64,000 nucleotides of DNA. It comes from Hymenobacter sp. YIM 151500-1. Lineage in GTDB: Bacteria > Bacteroidota > Bacteroidia > Cytophagales > Hymenobacteraceae. The notes under the pieces are model-generated. The model saw only the letters and a list, made by a program, of their open reading frames with translations. It ran no database searches and was not told where the DNA came from. The position numbers and the translations under genes were made by a program. The stretch covers positions 2,929,501 to 2,993,500 of the forward strand of contig NZ_CP110139.1 in the NCBI RefSeq assembly GCF_025979885.1, read 5' to 3'. Of this stretch, positions 8,386-16,844 are shown piece after piece; position 1 is the first letter of the stretch, and each line of letters begins with the position of its first letter.

Positions 8386-8910
8386 TCACAGACTTTCCCG
8401 GACTCCGTGCTGCTGGTAGTGCCAGTTCAGGTGGGCGCTGATACTGAACCGATGCCGGCCTATTGCATCGAACTGACTACCGCCAAACCGGAAATTGTAG
8501 CCGTAAAGCAGATTCACAAAGCCAGCCGCTCCCACGCCCAGAGCCGGCGTCAGCACCAACTGGCCCCGGCGGAAGTCGGTGTAGTACGCCGCCGAAATGT
8601 CGGCCGCGGCGGCCATAGCCCCAAACGAATAACCCACTTTGGGGCCGAGCAGCAGCTTGTCTTTGGTGAAGCGGAAGTCGGTGGCGGCGTAGGGGCCAGA
8701 GCTGGCTGCTCCCGTCGCCCGCCATTGCACTTGGTGCCGAATCAGACCCACTTCCAGCCAGGCATTGGGCTGGAATGCGCCACCCACGCGCAGCACCGTG
8801 CGCGGCGCGGCGTAGTAGCGGGCCCGCTGCCAGTCGGTGGGGTCAGGGGTTTGGGCGTGGGCTACGCCGACACACAGGGTGGGTAGAAAACAGAGGAACT
8901 GGCTGCGCAT
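8386..8910 (-). CDS. Exported outer-membrane-type protein, unknown function
   Basis: A 174-residue protein with a clear signal peptide (MRSQFLCFLPTLCVGVAHAQ). The mature part alternates polar and hydrophobic residues in strands (WLEVGLIRHQVQWRA, KLLLGPKVGYSF, GFVNLLYGYNFRF, HRFSISAHLNWHY), as in small outer-membrane beta-barrels. No family recognised with certainty. It begins right beside the terminator of the toxin-antitoxin pair. Confidence 0.65.
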   Translation of the reverse strand: MRSQFLCFLPTLCVGVAHAQTPDPTDWQRARYYAAPRTVLRVGGAFQPNAWLEVGLIRHQVQWRATGAASSGPYAATDFRFTKDKLLLGPKVGYSFGAMAAAADISAAYYTDFRRGQLVLTPALGVGAAGFVNLLYGYNFRFGGSQFDAIGRHRFSISAHLNWHYQQHGVRESL

Positions 8911-8937
8911 AAAAAAGCTCCTGCCAAAGCAGGAGCT
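8911..8937 (-). terminator. Rho-independent terminator after the PIN toxin gene
   Basis: AGCTCCTGC (8916-8924) and GCAGGAGCT (8929-8937) form a 9-bp stem with a four-base loop; on the minus strand it is followed by a run of six T. It lies 31 bases downstream of the toxin stop. Confidence 0.85.
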
Positions 8938-8968
8938 GCAAACATATCATCCGCCTCGCTTTGGGCTG

Positions 8969-9355
8969 CTACCACTGCACCCGCACCGGGTACTCACTGA
9001 AATGCGCGTCCCGGCTCAGCAGCGTCAGGTTTTCGCTGATGGCTTGGGCAATGAGCAGCCGGTCGAATGGGTCGCGGTGGTGATGGGGTAATGTGTGCAG
9101 TTGATTTAAGTGATTGTCAGTGATTTCCAGCACCTGAAAATCATAAGACCTAACCACCTGTAACCATTGTGTGTAGGGCTGCGGCAAAATCAGCTTTCCT
9201 AGACTATCCTTAATAGCTATTTCCCACAGAGTAGCCCGACTAATTGTTATGCTTACGGTAGTATCAGCAATCAACTCGGCAGTGGCCGCAGGCAGGCGCG
9301 GGTCGTTGCCTGCATACCAGATTAGAGTATGTGTATCCAGTAAATAATTCTCCAT
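8969..9355 (-). CDS. PIN-domain toxin (VapC-like ribonuclease)
   Basis: A 128-residue PIN-domain protein. The acidic residues expected to hold the catalytic metal are present: Asp in LLDTHTLIWY, Glu in TLWEIAIK, Asp in HHRDPFDRLLIAQA and Asp in LLSRDAHFSEY. This variant, with LLDTHTLIW and HRDPFDR, is the PIN group commonly found in stable toxin-antitoxin pairs of Bacteroidota and cyanobacteria. Such toxins cleave RNA and are held inactive by the antitoxin. Its ATG overlaps the stop of the upstream small gene by one base (TAATG), a typical coupled TA arrangement. Confidence 0.88.
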   Translation of the reverse strand: MENYLLDTHTLIWYAGNDPRLPAATAELIADTTVSITISRATLWEIAIKDSLGKLILPQPYTQWLQVVRSYDFQVLEITDNHLNQLHTLPHHHRDPFDRLLIAQAISENLTLLSRDAHFSEYPVRVQW

Positions 9356-9558
9356 TACATATAATCTGCAAAGTCCTCTAATGGCTCATCAAAATCATCG
9401 GCCATCCAGATGCCATTTCCTCGCGCGAAACCCAACGGGGCCCGCTGTTTGGGGGCCGTTAGCTCTTTAACCGCTTGCGCAATTTTCTGCAAGGCCTCTT
9501 TATCCTGTAGCTGCTCAATGGCCGCTATAACTTCCTTTTTCTGCTCGTCGGTAATCAT
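9355..9558 (-). CDS. Antitoxin partner of the PIN toxin
   Basis: A 67-residue protein immediately upstream of, and one base overlapping, the PIN toxin gene. It has an N-terminal helical part (QKKEVIAAIEQLQDKEAL) and an acidic C-terminus with GFARGNGIWMADDFDEPLED, matching the C-terminal toxin-wrapping segment of DUF2281/VapB-type antitoxins (GxxKGxIxMADDFDEPLxDF). The conserved MADDFDEPL tail is strong support. It probably autoregulates the pair. Confidence 0.85.
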   Translation of the reverse strand: MITDEQKKEVIAAIEQLQDKEALQKIAQAVKELTAPKQRAPLGFARGNGIWMADDFDEPLEDFADYM

Positions 9559-9588
9559 GGCCGTGAGGGTTTATTATGAAAACTACGC

Positions 9589-9617
9589 AAAAGCCCCGGA
9601 TGGTTCGCATCCGGGGC
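9589..9617 (-). terminator. Terminator downstream of uvrA
   Basis: GCCCCGGATG (9593-9602) pairs perfectly with CATCCGGGGC (9608-9617), followed on the minus strand by TTTT. It lies about 150 bases past the uvrA stop, beyond the repeat elements. Confidence 0.75.
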
Positions 9618-9626
9618 TCCGGCCAG

Positions 9627-9767
9627 TGTCATTCCGAGCATGTTGCGCATCAAGCAAGGACGAGGAATCTGAATCACAGATTGTGCTGATTAAGCTGATT
9701 GCACAGATAAAATGTGCTTTGGTAACGTAATCTGCGCAATCAACTCAATCTGCACAATCTGTGATTA
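9627..9767. repeat. Repeat cluster at the uvrA 3' end (CATTCCGAGC part plus AATCACAGATT palindrome)
   Basis: Bases 9628-9671 are a single-sided relative of the GTCATTCCGAGC...GAGGAATCTG family seen complete at 54525-54602. Bases 9672-9767 are a palindrome with AATCACAGATTGTGC at one end and GCACAATCTGTGATT at the other. The latter supplies the TAA stop of uvrA (9765-9767). A reverse-oriented near copy lies at 28894-28988. Confidence 0.85.
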
Positions 9768-12680
9768 TAGCTTCTCGGCCAAGAACCGAGCGGTGTGGTT
9801 GGTGTCCTTGAGCTTTACCATGTCCTCGGGGGTGCCTTCAAACAGCAGGTGGCCGCCGCCCGTGCCGCCTTCGGGGCCAAGGTCGATGATCCAGTCGGCG
9901 CACTTGATGATGTCCATGTTATGCTCGATGATGAGCACCGAGTTGCCTTGCTCCACCAGCGCGTTCAGGGCCGTCATCAGCTTGTTGATGTCGTGGAAGT
10001 GCAGGCCGGTGCTGGGCTCGTCGAAGATAAACAGAATCTTATCCTGCTGGAGCGTGGCGCCTTTGGTCAGGAACGAGGCCAGCTTCACGCGCTGGGCCTC
10101 GCCGCCCGACAGCGTGTTGGCCGACTGCCCCAGCCGGATGTAGCCCAGCCCCACATCATCCAGCGGCTTGAGGCGCTCCACGATTTTCGGCTGGTCTTTG
10201 AAGAAGGTGATGCTGTCCTCGATGGTCAGGTCGAGCACCTCGTTGATGGCCTTGTCCTGGTACTTCACGTCCAGGATGTCCTGCTTGAACTTGCGGCCCT
10301 CGCAGGCCTCGCAGGTCAGGAAGATGTCGGCCATGAACTGCATTTCAATCTTCACCTGGCCCTCGCCCTGGCACACTTCACAGCGCCCGCCTTCGATGTT
10401 GAAGCTAAAGTGCGAGGGCTTGAAGCCACGGGCTTTGGCCAGGGCTTGGTCGGCAAACAGGCTGCGGATGGCGTCGTAGGCCTTCACGTAGGTCACGGGG
10501 TTGGAGCGGCTGCTCTTGCCGATGGGGTTTTGGTCGACGAACTCCACGTGGGTCACCTGCCCGTTTACGCCGGTCAGCCGGTCAAACTTGCCGGTAGCCT
10601 CGCCGGCCCCGCCCCCAAGCTGCTTGAGCAGGGCCGGGGCCAGAATGCGGCGAATCAGCGTGCTTTTGCCCGAGCCCGACACGCCCGTTACCACCGTCAT
10701 CACGCTCAACGGAAACTTCACCGACACGTTTTTGAGGTTGTTTTCGCGGGCACCGGTTAGCTCCAGGGCGTTGCGCCAGGGGCGGCGCACCCGCGGCACG
10801 GGCACCGCCAGCTGCCCGCTCAGGTAGCGGCCAGTGTAGCCCTCGTTGTCGCGCAAAATCTCGTCGTAGGTGCCCTGGAAGCGCAGCGTGCCGCCCCCAC
10901 TGCCGGCTTCGGGCCCGATGTCGATGATCTGGTCGGCTTCCTCCATCATCTTCTCCTCGTGCTCCACCACTATCACCGTGTTGCCAAGCTGCTGCAAGGA
11001 GCGCAGCACCCCAATCAGCTGCTCGGCGTCTTTGGGGTGCAGGCCAATGCTGGGCTCGTCCAGGATGTACATGGAGCCCACCAGTGCCGACCCCAGCGAG
11101 GTAGCCAACGAAATACGCTGACTTTCGCCACCCGAAAGCGTGCTGCTCAGGCGGTTGAGCGTGAGGTAGCCCAGGCCCACGCGGTTGAGGTAGCCGAGGC
11201 GGTTGGTGATTTCCGTCACCAGGCGGTCCGCGACCTTGGTTTCGTGCTCGTCCAGGCTCAGGTTCTCGAAGAACTCCAGGGCCCGGCTCACCGGCAGCAG
11301 CACCAGGTCGGTGATGCTCTGGCCCTGGATTTTGACGTACTGAGCGTCTTTGCGCAGGCGGGTGCCGCGACAGTCGGGGCAGGTGGTGCGGCCCCGGTAG
11401 CGGCTTTGCAGCACCCGGTACTGGATTTTGTGGGTCTGGGTCGAAACCCACTGAAAGTAAGCGTCGAGGCCCTCGAAGTACTTGTTGCCCTTCCAGAGCA
11501 AGGTGCGCTCGGCCTCGGTCAGCTCGTTGTAGGGGCGGTGAATGGGGAAGTCGAACCGGATGCCGTTTTTCAGCAGGGGCTTCAGCCACTCGCTCTGCTT
11601 GTCGGTGCGCCAGGGAGCAATGGCGCCCTCGTACACGGTCAGGCTTTTGTCCGGTATCACCAGGTCCTCGTCAATGCCCAGCACCGACCCGAACCCTTCA
11701 CAAGTCTGGCAGGCGCCGTAGGGGTTGTTGAAGGAAAAAAAGTTGACGCTCGGCTCCTCAAACACCAGCCCGTCCAGCTCAAACCGGTCGGAGAAGGTTT
11801 TGGTGGTAGTGGGTAGTGGGTAGTGGGTAGTTGGATTGGTTTCGTCACTATCTGTCTTATTACCAACTACCTCATACCTACTACTCAATACTCCGTGGCC
11901 CTCGAAAAACGCCGTCTGCACCGAGTCCGACAGCCGGAACATCAGGTCTTCGTCACCGGGCTGGACGACGGCCCGGTCAATCATGATGAACACTTCCCCT
12001 TCCACTTCGGGCTGGCCCTCGGCCAGTAGCTCCTCGATAAAGGCCGTCTGGCCGTTCACCACCACGCGGCTGTAGCCTTTCTGGAGCAGCAAGTCCAGCT
12101 CCTTGCTCATGGGGCGGCCTTCTTCGGAGGGCAGCAGCGGGGCCAGCACCATGGCGCGGGTGCCTTCGGGCAGGCCAAACAGGAAGTCCACCACGTCGGC
12201 CACGGTGTCTTTGCGCACCTGCTCCCCGCTCACGGGCGAGTAGGTGCGGCCCACCCGCGCAAACAGCAGCTTGAGGTAATCGTAGATTTCGGTGCTGGTG
12301 CCGACGGTGGAGCGGTTGTTTTTGATGCTCACCTTCTGTTCGATGGCAATGGCCGGCGAAATGCCGCGGATGTAGTCCACGTCGGGCTTGTCCATGCGGC
12401 CCAGAAACTGCCGGGCGTAGGAGCTGAGGCTTTCTACGTACATGCGCTGCCCCTCAGCATACAGCGTATCAAACGCCAAACTCGACTTGCCCGAGCCCGA
12501 TAAGCCCGTGACAACGATGAACTTGTTGCGCGGCAGCGCCACGCTCAGGTTTTTGAGGTTATGGACGCGCGCGTTTTTGATGAGGATGAACTCGCGCGGG
12601 TCGAGCTGGTCAATCGGGTCGGCTGCCGGAGCAGCCACTTGCAAAGCGGATTTGTCGGCCATAGGTCGGGTAACAGCCAC
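9765..12680 (-). CDS. uvrA: Excinuclease ABC subunit A
   Basis: A 971-residue DNA damage-recognition ATPase of nucleotide excision repair. Two ABC modules are visible: Walker [10 protein letters not shown] and GVSGSGKST, signatures [10 protein letters not shown] and [10 protein letters not shown], and Walker B regions [10 protein letters not shown] and FDEPSTGLH. The zinc module CEVCQGEGQ...CEACEGRKF is intact. The first CxxC of the N-terminal zinc site is absent (SDRFELDG in its place), which I recall as usual for Bacteroidota. Between FFEGHG and TFSDRF lies an extra run of about 31 residues (264-294, including [12 protein letters not shown]) encoded by a palindromic repeat. The stop codon lies in another repeat. 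Confidence 0.97.
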   Translation of the reverse strand: MAVTRPMADKSALQVAAPAADPIDQLDPREFILIKNARVHNLKNLSVALPRNKFIVVTGLSGSGKSSLAFDTLYAEGQRMYVESLSSYARQFLGRMDKPDVDYIRGISPAIAIEQKVSIKNNRSTVGTSTEIYDYLKLLFARVGRTYSPVSGEQVRKDTVADVVDFLFGLPEGTRAMVLAPLLPSEEGRPMSKELDLLLQKGYSRVVVNGQTAFIEELLAEGQPEVEGEVFIMIDRAVVQPGDEDLMFRLSDSVQTAFFEGHGVLSSRYEVVGNKTDSDETNPTTHYPLPTTTKTFSDRFELDGLVFEEPSVNFFSFNNPYGACQTCEGFGSVLGIDEDLVIPDKSLTVYEGAIAPWRTDKQSEWLKPLLKNGIRFDFPIHRPYNELTEAERTLLWKGNKYFEGLDAYFQWVSTQTHKIQYRVLQSRYRGRTTCPDCRGTRLRKDAQYVKIQGQSITDLVLLPVSRALEFFENLSLDEHETKVADRLVTEITNRLGYLNRVGLGYLTLNRLSSTLSGGESQRISLATSLGSALVGSMYILDEPSIGLHPKDAEQLIGVLRSLQQLGNTVIVVEHEEKMMEEADQIIDIGPEAGSGGGTLRFQGTYDEILRDNEGYTGRYLSGQLAVPVPRVRRPWRNALELTGARENNLKNVSVKFPLSVMTVVTGVSGSGKSTLIRRILAPALLKQLGGGAGEATGKFDRLTGVNGQVTHVEFVDQNPIGKSSRSNPVTYVKAYDAIRSLFADQALAKARGFKPSHFSFNIEGGRCEVCQGEGQVKIEMQFMADIFLTCEACEGRKFKQDILDVKYQDKAINEVLDLTIEDSITFFKDQPKIVERLKPLDDVGLGYIRLGQSANTLSGGEAQRVKLASFLTKGATLQQDKILFIFDEPSTGLHFHDINKLMTALNALVEQGNSVLIIEHNMDIIKCADWIIDLGPEGGTGGGHLLFEGTPEDMVKLKDTNHTARFLAEKL
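11805..11891. repeat. Palindromic repeat inside the uvrA coding sequence
   Basis: Four GGTAGTG-type words (11805-11834) face a complementary degenerate arm (11862-11891), 23 of 30 positions pairing, around a 27-base loop. It has the same architecture as the intergenic tandem-word palindromes of this window but lies in frame within uvrA, encoding part of residues 264-294. Confidence 0.85.
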
Positions 12681-12801
12681 GGGCCGGGGTTTGGTTTCAG
12701 CCGGGCGGGTATGGGGTAGCGAAGGTACGGCGGGGTGGGGCTACTGTGCTCAACTCAGGCAAAACGAACGAGTAGGGGTAAGCCAACTACCGTTGGTATG
12801 C

Positions 12802-12858
12802 TTGCCGCTACTATCTTGCGTACTAAGGCCAAGTTGCCGCTACAGGTAGTAGCGGCAA
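12802..12858. repeat. Hairpin repeat upstream of uvrA
   Basis: TTGCCGCTAC at 12834-12843 pairs perfectly with GTAGCGGCAA at 12849-12858 across a five-base loop, and a third copy of TTGCCGCTAC lies at 12802-12811. It lies in the 211-base gap between the divergent uvrA and HNH genes and marks the left border of the AT-rich patch. Confidence 0.6.
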
Positions 12859-12891
12859 TACAAATGTTAGTCGCAACCCTGACAAAAGATC

Positions 12892-13587
12892 ATGGAATAT
12901 AAATTAAACAACTTTCACTACAACGTTCCTGAGCAGGACTTATTAGATGACATTAAAAGAGTTGCTGCTAAACTTAATAAGATGGCCCTAACTTCAAGAG
13001 AATATGACGAGGTAGGCAAATATAATTCGGGGACAATACACAGAAGATTGGGATCTTGGAATAAAGCACTTGAAAAAGCTGGATTAGAAGCGGCATTAAG
13101 TTTAAATATTCCTGACAAAGATTTATTTGAGAATATTGAAAGGGTGTGGATAAGCCTTGGTCGACAACCGACTCACAGGGAAATGAAGCCGCCGCTTTCC
13201 AAATTTTCTACCTATCCTTATGGAAGACGTTTTGGCACTTTTAGGAAAGGGCTTATAGCATTTGTTGAATTCATTAAATCAAATGATGACAATAACCTAG
13301 CAATGCAAAATGTTGAATCCGAAAAAATTCCTTCAGAGATAATTCAAGATAACGAGCCAGTTTATAGACATAAAACAAAGCGACTTCCGAGTGAAAGACT
13401 AAAAGTTCAAGTACTAATGCGTGACGGAAATAAATGCAGACTTTGCGGCATTACTGTGACAGGTGAAAATATTCACTTTGACCATATCCACCCTTGGTCA
13501 AAAGGTGGCGAGACAGTTTTAGAAAATATACAAGTACTTTGTGAAACACACAATCTTGCAAAAGGAAATTTGACTTATGATTCATAG
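12892..13587 (+). CDS. HNH endonuclease with homing-associated repeats
   Basis: A 231-residue protein. The C-terminus is an HNH nuclease: CRLCG (zinc Cys pair), FDHIHPWSKGG with the catalytic His, and ENIQVLCETHNLAKGN. The N-terminal 130 residues hold two repeats of about 60 residues (LTSREYDEVGKYNSGTIHRR, then QPTHREMKPPLSKFSTYPYG), the DNA-binding repeat found beside HNH domains in homing-type endonucleases. The gene is visibly AT-rich against GC-rich surroundings, which suggests recent acquisition. Target unknown. It could be a selfish endonuclease or a defence nuclease; no methylase is nearby. Confidence 0.85.
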   Translation: MEYKLNNFHYNVPEQDLLDDIKRVAAKLNKMALTSREYDEVGKYNSGTIHRRLGSWNKALEKAGLEAALSLNIPDKDLFENIERVWISLGRQPTHREMKPPLSKFSTYPYGRRFGTFRKGLIAFVEFIKSNDDNNLAMQNVESEKIPSEIIQDNEPVYRHKTKRLPSERLKVQVLMRDGNKCRLCGITVTGENIHFDHIHPWSKGGETVLENIQVLCETHNLAKGNLTYDS

Positions 13588-13605
13588 TAGCCACAGAAGG
13601 GCAGT

Positions 13606-13700
13606 CACTAACAGCAGTTTGGTAAAAGGCGGGCTGACGTGCTTCATATGAATTTAGGTGGTATAAATTCCGCTCTTCGCCAAGCTGCGAACCGTTAGCG
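13606..13700 (+). repeat. attC-like imperfect palindrome after the HNH gene
   Basis: Nineteen bases past the HNH stop, CACTAAC (13606-13612) and GTTAGCG (13694-13700) pair at six of seven positions. Just inside, GCAGTTTGG and CCAAGCTGC pair at eight of nine. The size (95 bp) and layout resemble an integron attC site, but the ends deviate from RYYYAAC/GTTRRRY, so this is tentative. Confidence 0.35.
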
Positions 13701-13863
13701 CAACTCGTGCCCCACCCATAACACAGAACCCGCACGCCTCCCCTGCCGCACCCCAGCACACCAGAACCGCGCCGCCGGGGGTAATCAGGGCGGCGCGGTT
13801 GTCGTTCCGGCGGGGGGAGGCACAGCCTCCCGGCATGGCTGGCACGAGTTACGCTGCGCTAAA
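13694..13863. repeat. Long nested palindrome with a perfect 12-bp stem
   Basis: The outer arms are TTAGCGCAACTCGTGCC (from 13695) and GGCACGAGTTACGCTGCGCTAA (to 13862). The centre is a perfect 12-bp stem, AACCGCGCCGCC (13765-13776) and GGCGGCGCGGTT (13789-13800). Between them are further pairing GCCTCCCC/GGGGAGG segments. This fills most of the 334-base gap between the HNH gene and the next open frame. Confidence 0.65.
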
Positions 13864-13921
13864 CTCGCGCCAGTCGAGCCAGTCGAAGACAAATGGGATA
13901 CGTTCACTCAGTTGGCAAACC

Positions 13922-14447
13922 ATGACGCACACGGAAATCAGAGATAAAGTTGTGGCAGGCGGCCAGCTCGCTATCCAGCGCCTCCTTGACCGCAAGAGGC
14001 GGGACAACGGCTATGTGGTGGTTTCGCAGAACGGCAAGGTGGTGAGGGTACTGGCCGCAGACATCAAGCTGTAGCCGGCCGAGCTGTGGCAACCCGCCCT
14101 CGACCGCGGCGCCGCCGTGCTGGCCGGCCGCGGCGTGACGGCCACCCGCATCCAGCAATTCAAAGACAACACCGCCGAGTTTGGCGACCTGGAGCCCGAC
14201 ACGGTGGTGCAGCAGGAAGGCGCGGCCGTGACCTAAGACATAGACTAGGCGCATATAACCTTGGAAACGGCCATGCAAGCCGTGCTGGGCATCATTGCCA
14301 CCCAAGACGGCCCGCTACAAACGGCACCCGTTGCGCATCAAGGGGGAAGTGCGGGAGTGGCAGGGGCACCCGCCGCCGCAGCTTCAGGCCACGCGCGAGA
14401 ACCTGGAGCGCCTGAAGCAGCTGGGAACTGAAGCTATTCAGGAATAA
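13922..14447 (+). pseudogene. Decayed gene of unknown family
   Basis: A short frame from ATG 13922 (MTHTEIRDKVVAGGQLAIQR) ends at a TAG at 14072. The same frame then continues with coding-like residues (PAELWQPALDRGAAVLAGRG, TRIQQFKDNTAEFGDLEPDT) to a TAA near 14235. After a frame change another stretch (KRHPLRIKGEVREWQGHPPP, ending KQLGTEAIQE) runs to 14447. Read together they look like one protein of about 170 residues broken by at least one nonsense and one frameshift mutation. The 50-residue first part could still be made. No family recognised. Confidence 0.5.
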
Positions 14448-14546
14448 ATAAGATTAGGCGACAGATACAGCTTAGCAGTAAAAGAAACTACAGTAACGCC
14501 TAGTATCTTTCCTCCTCTGTAGCAGTTGAAATAAATACGTTCTGAT

Positions 14547-15800
14547 ATGCCTATTAATTATGGCCGTCTGTTGGTTAGCGGCATAATGACCTTTAGCCTG
14601 CTAGCTACCTGTGAATCCTGCCGTCCCGATGCTGAGCGAGCTACTAATTTTCCTAAAACCAATACTTTGCCAGCTACTGCAGTTGTTAATCCAGTCGATT
14701 CTACAGCCAGCGTTCCAGATTCAGCCGTTTCTGCACCACCAGCCTCAGACTCGGCCGCAATGGCGCGTACCTCACTGGTCGTTCGCGAATACCGCCGCTA
14801 TGTAGGCACTGTGGGCACGGTCCCGGTGGTGCTGGAGTTGACAGGAGCCGATTCGATACGGGGCAGCTACTACTATCAGGGCCGTGGCGGTCTGCTCACG
14901 CTAAGCGCCGCCCGCCCGGCAGCTGGGCAGCCTCTGGTTCTCCGCGAAACCGATGATACTGGTAGCCTGACAGGCCGCTGGCAGACACAGCAACCGTTTG
15001 GTCCGACGCTACGCGGTGCTTGGCGCAGTCCCGATGGCCGTCGTCAATTTCCCTTTGCACTGCGCGAAGACTACGCTGGAGCCGTGCGTTATAGCATTGA
15101 AACGTATAGCAGCTATAGTAAGTCCAAAGACTGCGGGTTAGGCGATGGGCGGACGCATATCACCAGCGAGGAGCAGGATGTAGTGTATCTGCGCCCACAC
15201 CTTACAGCGGCAGAGGCTAAAGTGCAGCGCCAACTATTGCCCGCTCCCCACTCGCAATTGCAGCAATACTTCGATAAGCAACTGCGTAGCTCCGGCGCGT
15301 GTCGAGAGCTGAAGAAATTGGCCTGGGTTACGTATAACGCGGATTTCCTACTATCAATTCAGACGTTTGAGCACGAGTTCAACGTTGGAACGCCGCATCC
15401 TGTCGGCTATTACTACCATACCACTTTCGACTTGCGCACGGGCCGGCCGCTAGAATTGGGAGAGCTATTGCGGGCTGGTTTCAAGATGCCCCTGCGCCGG
15501 CTGCTAAGTGCCCATTTGCGCACCGATTCGCTCTATGTGGATTTTTACCGAGCCGAAATTGAGGGTGACTCTGCCCAAACCCGCTGGCCGCTCGGTCCAG
15601 ATGGTGAGCCCTTGGCACCGTTGCCACAGAACGGCTACTACCTCATGCCATCAGGCATCGGTTTCCAGTACGACATGTACGAAATAGCGCCGTACGTTTA
15701 CGGGCCTATATTAGTGGAAATCAGCTACCGTGAAATCAAGCCATTACTGCGGCCCGACGGCCCATTAGCCCAGCTGCTGCAGCGACGCGGGCTGCGGTAG
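14547..15800 (+). CDS. Exported protein with C-terminal RsiV/DUF3298-like domain
   Basis: A 417-residue protein with a hydrophobic N-terminus (LLVSGIMTFSLLATCESC) that may be a lipoprotein signal, then a Ser/Ala/Pro linker (to about residue 75), a beta-rich middle (GTVPVVLELTGADSIRGSYY) and a C-terminal part ending FQYDMYEIAPYVYGPILVEI. The YEIAPYxxGPxxVxIxYxEI pattern is that of the DUF3298/RsiV domain, found in anti-sigma factors and peptidoglycan-related proteins. The role here is unknown. It lies between a decayed gene and a palindrome in the accessory patch; its base composition is nearer to the host than that of the AT-rich genes. Confidence 0.65.
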   Translation: MPINYGRLLVSGIMTFSLLATCESCRPDAERATNFPKTNTLPATAVVNPVDSTASVPDSAVSAPPASDSAAMARTSLVVREYRRYVGTVGTVPVVLELTGADSIRGSYYYQGRGGLLTLSAARPAAGQPLVLRETDDTGSLTGRWQTQQPFGPTLRGAWRSPDGRRQFPFALREDYAGAVRYSIETYSSYSKSKDCGLGDGRTHITSEEQDVVYLRPHLTAAEAKVQRQLLPAPHSQLQQYFDKQLRSSGACRELKKLAWVTYNADFLLSIQTFEHEFNVGTPHPVGYYYHTTFDLRTGRPLELGELLRAGFKMPLRRLLSAHLRTDSLYVDFYRAEIEGDSAQTRWPLGPDGEPLAPLPQNGYYLMPSGIGFQYDMYEIAPYVYGPILVEISYREIKPLLRPDGPLAQLLQRRGLR

Positions 15801-15842
15801 CTGGGTCTCCGTGCATCTAAGCATAAATATTATATGCACCTA

Positions 15843-15955
15843 CGCACCGGGCAGGCGGCTGGCAGCCGCACACCCGGTTGGCTTCGTGCTGACACCCGCA
15901 CGAGGACGTTTTGCCGGCAACCGAACGGGCGGCTGGCAGCAGCCTGCCCGGTGCG
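15843..15955. repeat. 113-bp palindrome with asymmetric bulge
   Basis: CGCACCGGGCAGGCGGCTG at the left pairs with CAGCAGCCTGCCCGGTGCG at the right (17 of 19). Pairing continues inward through CAGCCGC, CGGTTG and finally TCGTGC/GCACGA around an eight-base loop. One arm carries about 11 extra unpaired bases near TTTTGCCGG. It lies 42 bases after the preceding gene's stop. Confidence 0.8.
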
Positions 15956-15979
15956 GACGCGGTTCACGAAACGGCTATA

Positions 15980-16361
15980 ATACGAAAAATGATACTGCAA
16001 AATCAGCCCTAAGCATGGTCTCGCCCGCGGCGCCGACGCAGCCGCGCAAAGCACATCTATTAAGTCGGAGTCGTCATGTGACGCAGCCGAGCGATGGCGG
16101 GGGCATTTATAAGGCCGTTCGCCTCCACCCCACGCCCTACCTTCCCCCACCGCAGCCTCAGCCGCTCCAGAAACATATGCTACTGGGTTGGTTACGAGAA
16201 CTTGGCGTACCCTCCGAAAGGCAGCTAAGCGGTGCAGACCCGCCTGCCGCTGGCACGGATGACGCTGTTACCTTACGTGTTACCTTTCGTATGAAAGACT
16301 ACTTGTTGCTACAGCAAGTAGCAGCAAGCCGACAGGACCTCTCCCGGCCAGAACATTTAAG
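15980..16361 (+). other. Remnant of a second DinB-type gene end and ambiguous frame
   Basis: Bases 15979-16065 match the 3' end and downstream region of the DinB-like gene (16822-16939): the shared ATACGAAAAATGATACT encodes IRKMIL, then CCCTAAGC and GCCGCGCA follow in both. This is therefore the tail of a lost paralogous copy. A frame running to 16365 ends with VTLRVTFRMKDYLLLQQVAA, reminiscent of a ribbon-helix-helix protein C-terminus, but its upstream part crosses the palindrome, so I do not call it a gene. Confidence 0.5.
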
Positions 16362-16844
16362 ATGACAAAGAATATGACAAGAAGCGTAATCATTGCGAGC
16401 CGGCTTCGTGAAGTGTTACTTGATGGACATTGGATTGCAAACACAAATTACAAAGAGCAAATATTAAGTGTGGATTGGCAGCAAGCAGTTCAAAAAGTCA
16501 GCAGTTTAAATACTATTGCAGCTCTAACGTATCATATAAACTACTACCTCGCTGGGCTATTGAATGCATTTGAAAACGGGAAACTTGAAATCAGAGATAA
16601 ATACAGTTTCGACCTTCCGCCAGTAGAATCAGAAAGGGATTGGAATAACTTAGTAGCAGTATTTCTATATAACTCAAACAAGTTCGTGAGCATGGTTGAA
16701 AAGATGAAAGATAATATTCTAGATCAACCGTTTGTAGATGAAAAGTACGGAAGCTATCTACGCAATATTGAAGGTGTTATTGAGCACAGCTATTATCATT
16801 TAGGACAAATTTCTTTGATACGAAAAATGATACTACAAACTTAA
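16362..16844 (+). CDS. DinB-like four-helix protein
   Basis: A 160-residue all-helical protein of the DinB/YfiT type, a four-helix bundle that usually binds a divalent metal through three His. Candidate ligands are His in LTYHINYYL and the pair in IEHSYYHLGQ near the C-terminus. Many members act as thiol-dependent transferases or have unknown roles. The gene is strongly AT-rich compared with the rest of the window, pointing to transfer. Its stop codon lies inside ACTTAAC, the left end of an attC-like palindrome, and a degenerate copy of its last codons lies about 840 bases upstream. Confidence 0.8.
   Translation: MTKNMTRSVIIASRLREVLLDGHWIANTNYKEQILSVDWQQAVQKVSSLNTIAALTYHINYYLAGLLNAFENGKLEIRDKYSFDLPPVESERDWNNLVAVFLYNSNKFVSMVEKMKDNILDQPFVDEKYGSYLRNIEGVIEHSYYHLGQISLIRKMILQT

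Noticed and set aside
8386..9558. A defence island (PIN pair, SMI1 protein, HNH nuclease nearby)
   Set aside because: The genes are separated by housekeeping genes such as uvrA and tpiA, and no known defence effector set is present.
15811..16365. Plus-strand open frame of 184 codons
   Set aside because: It starts within a palindrome and passes through the DinB remnant; only its last 40 residues look protein-like.
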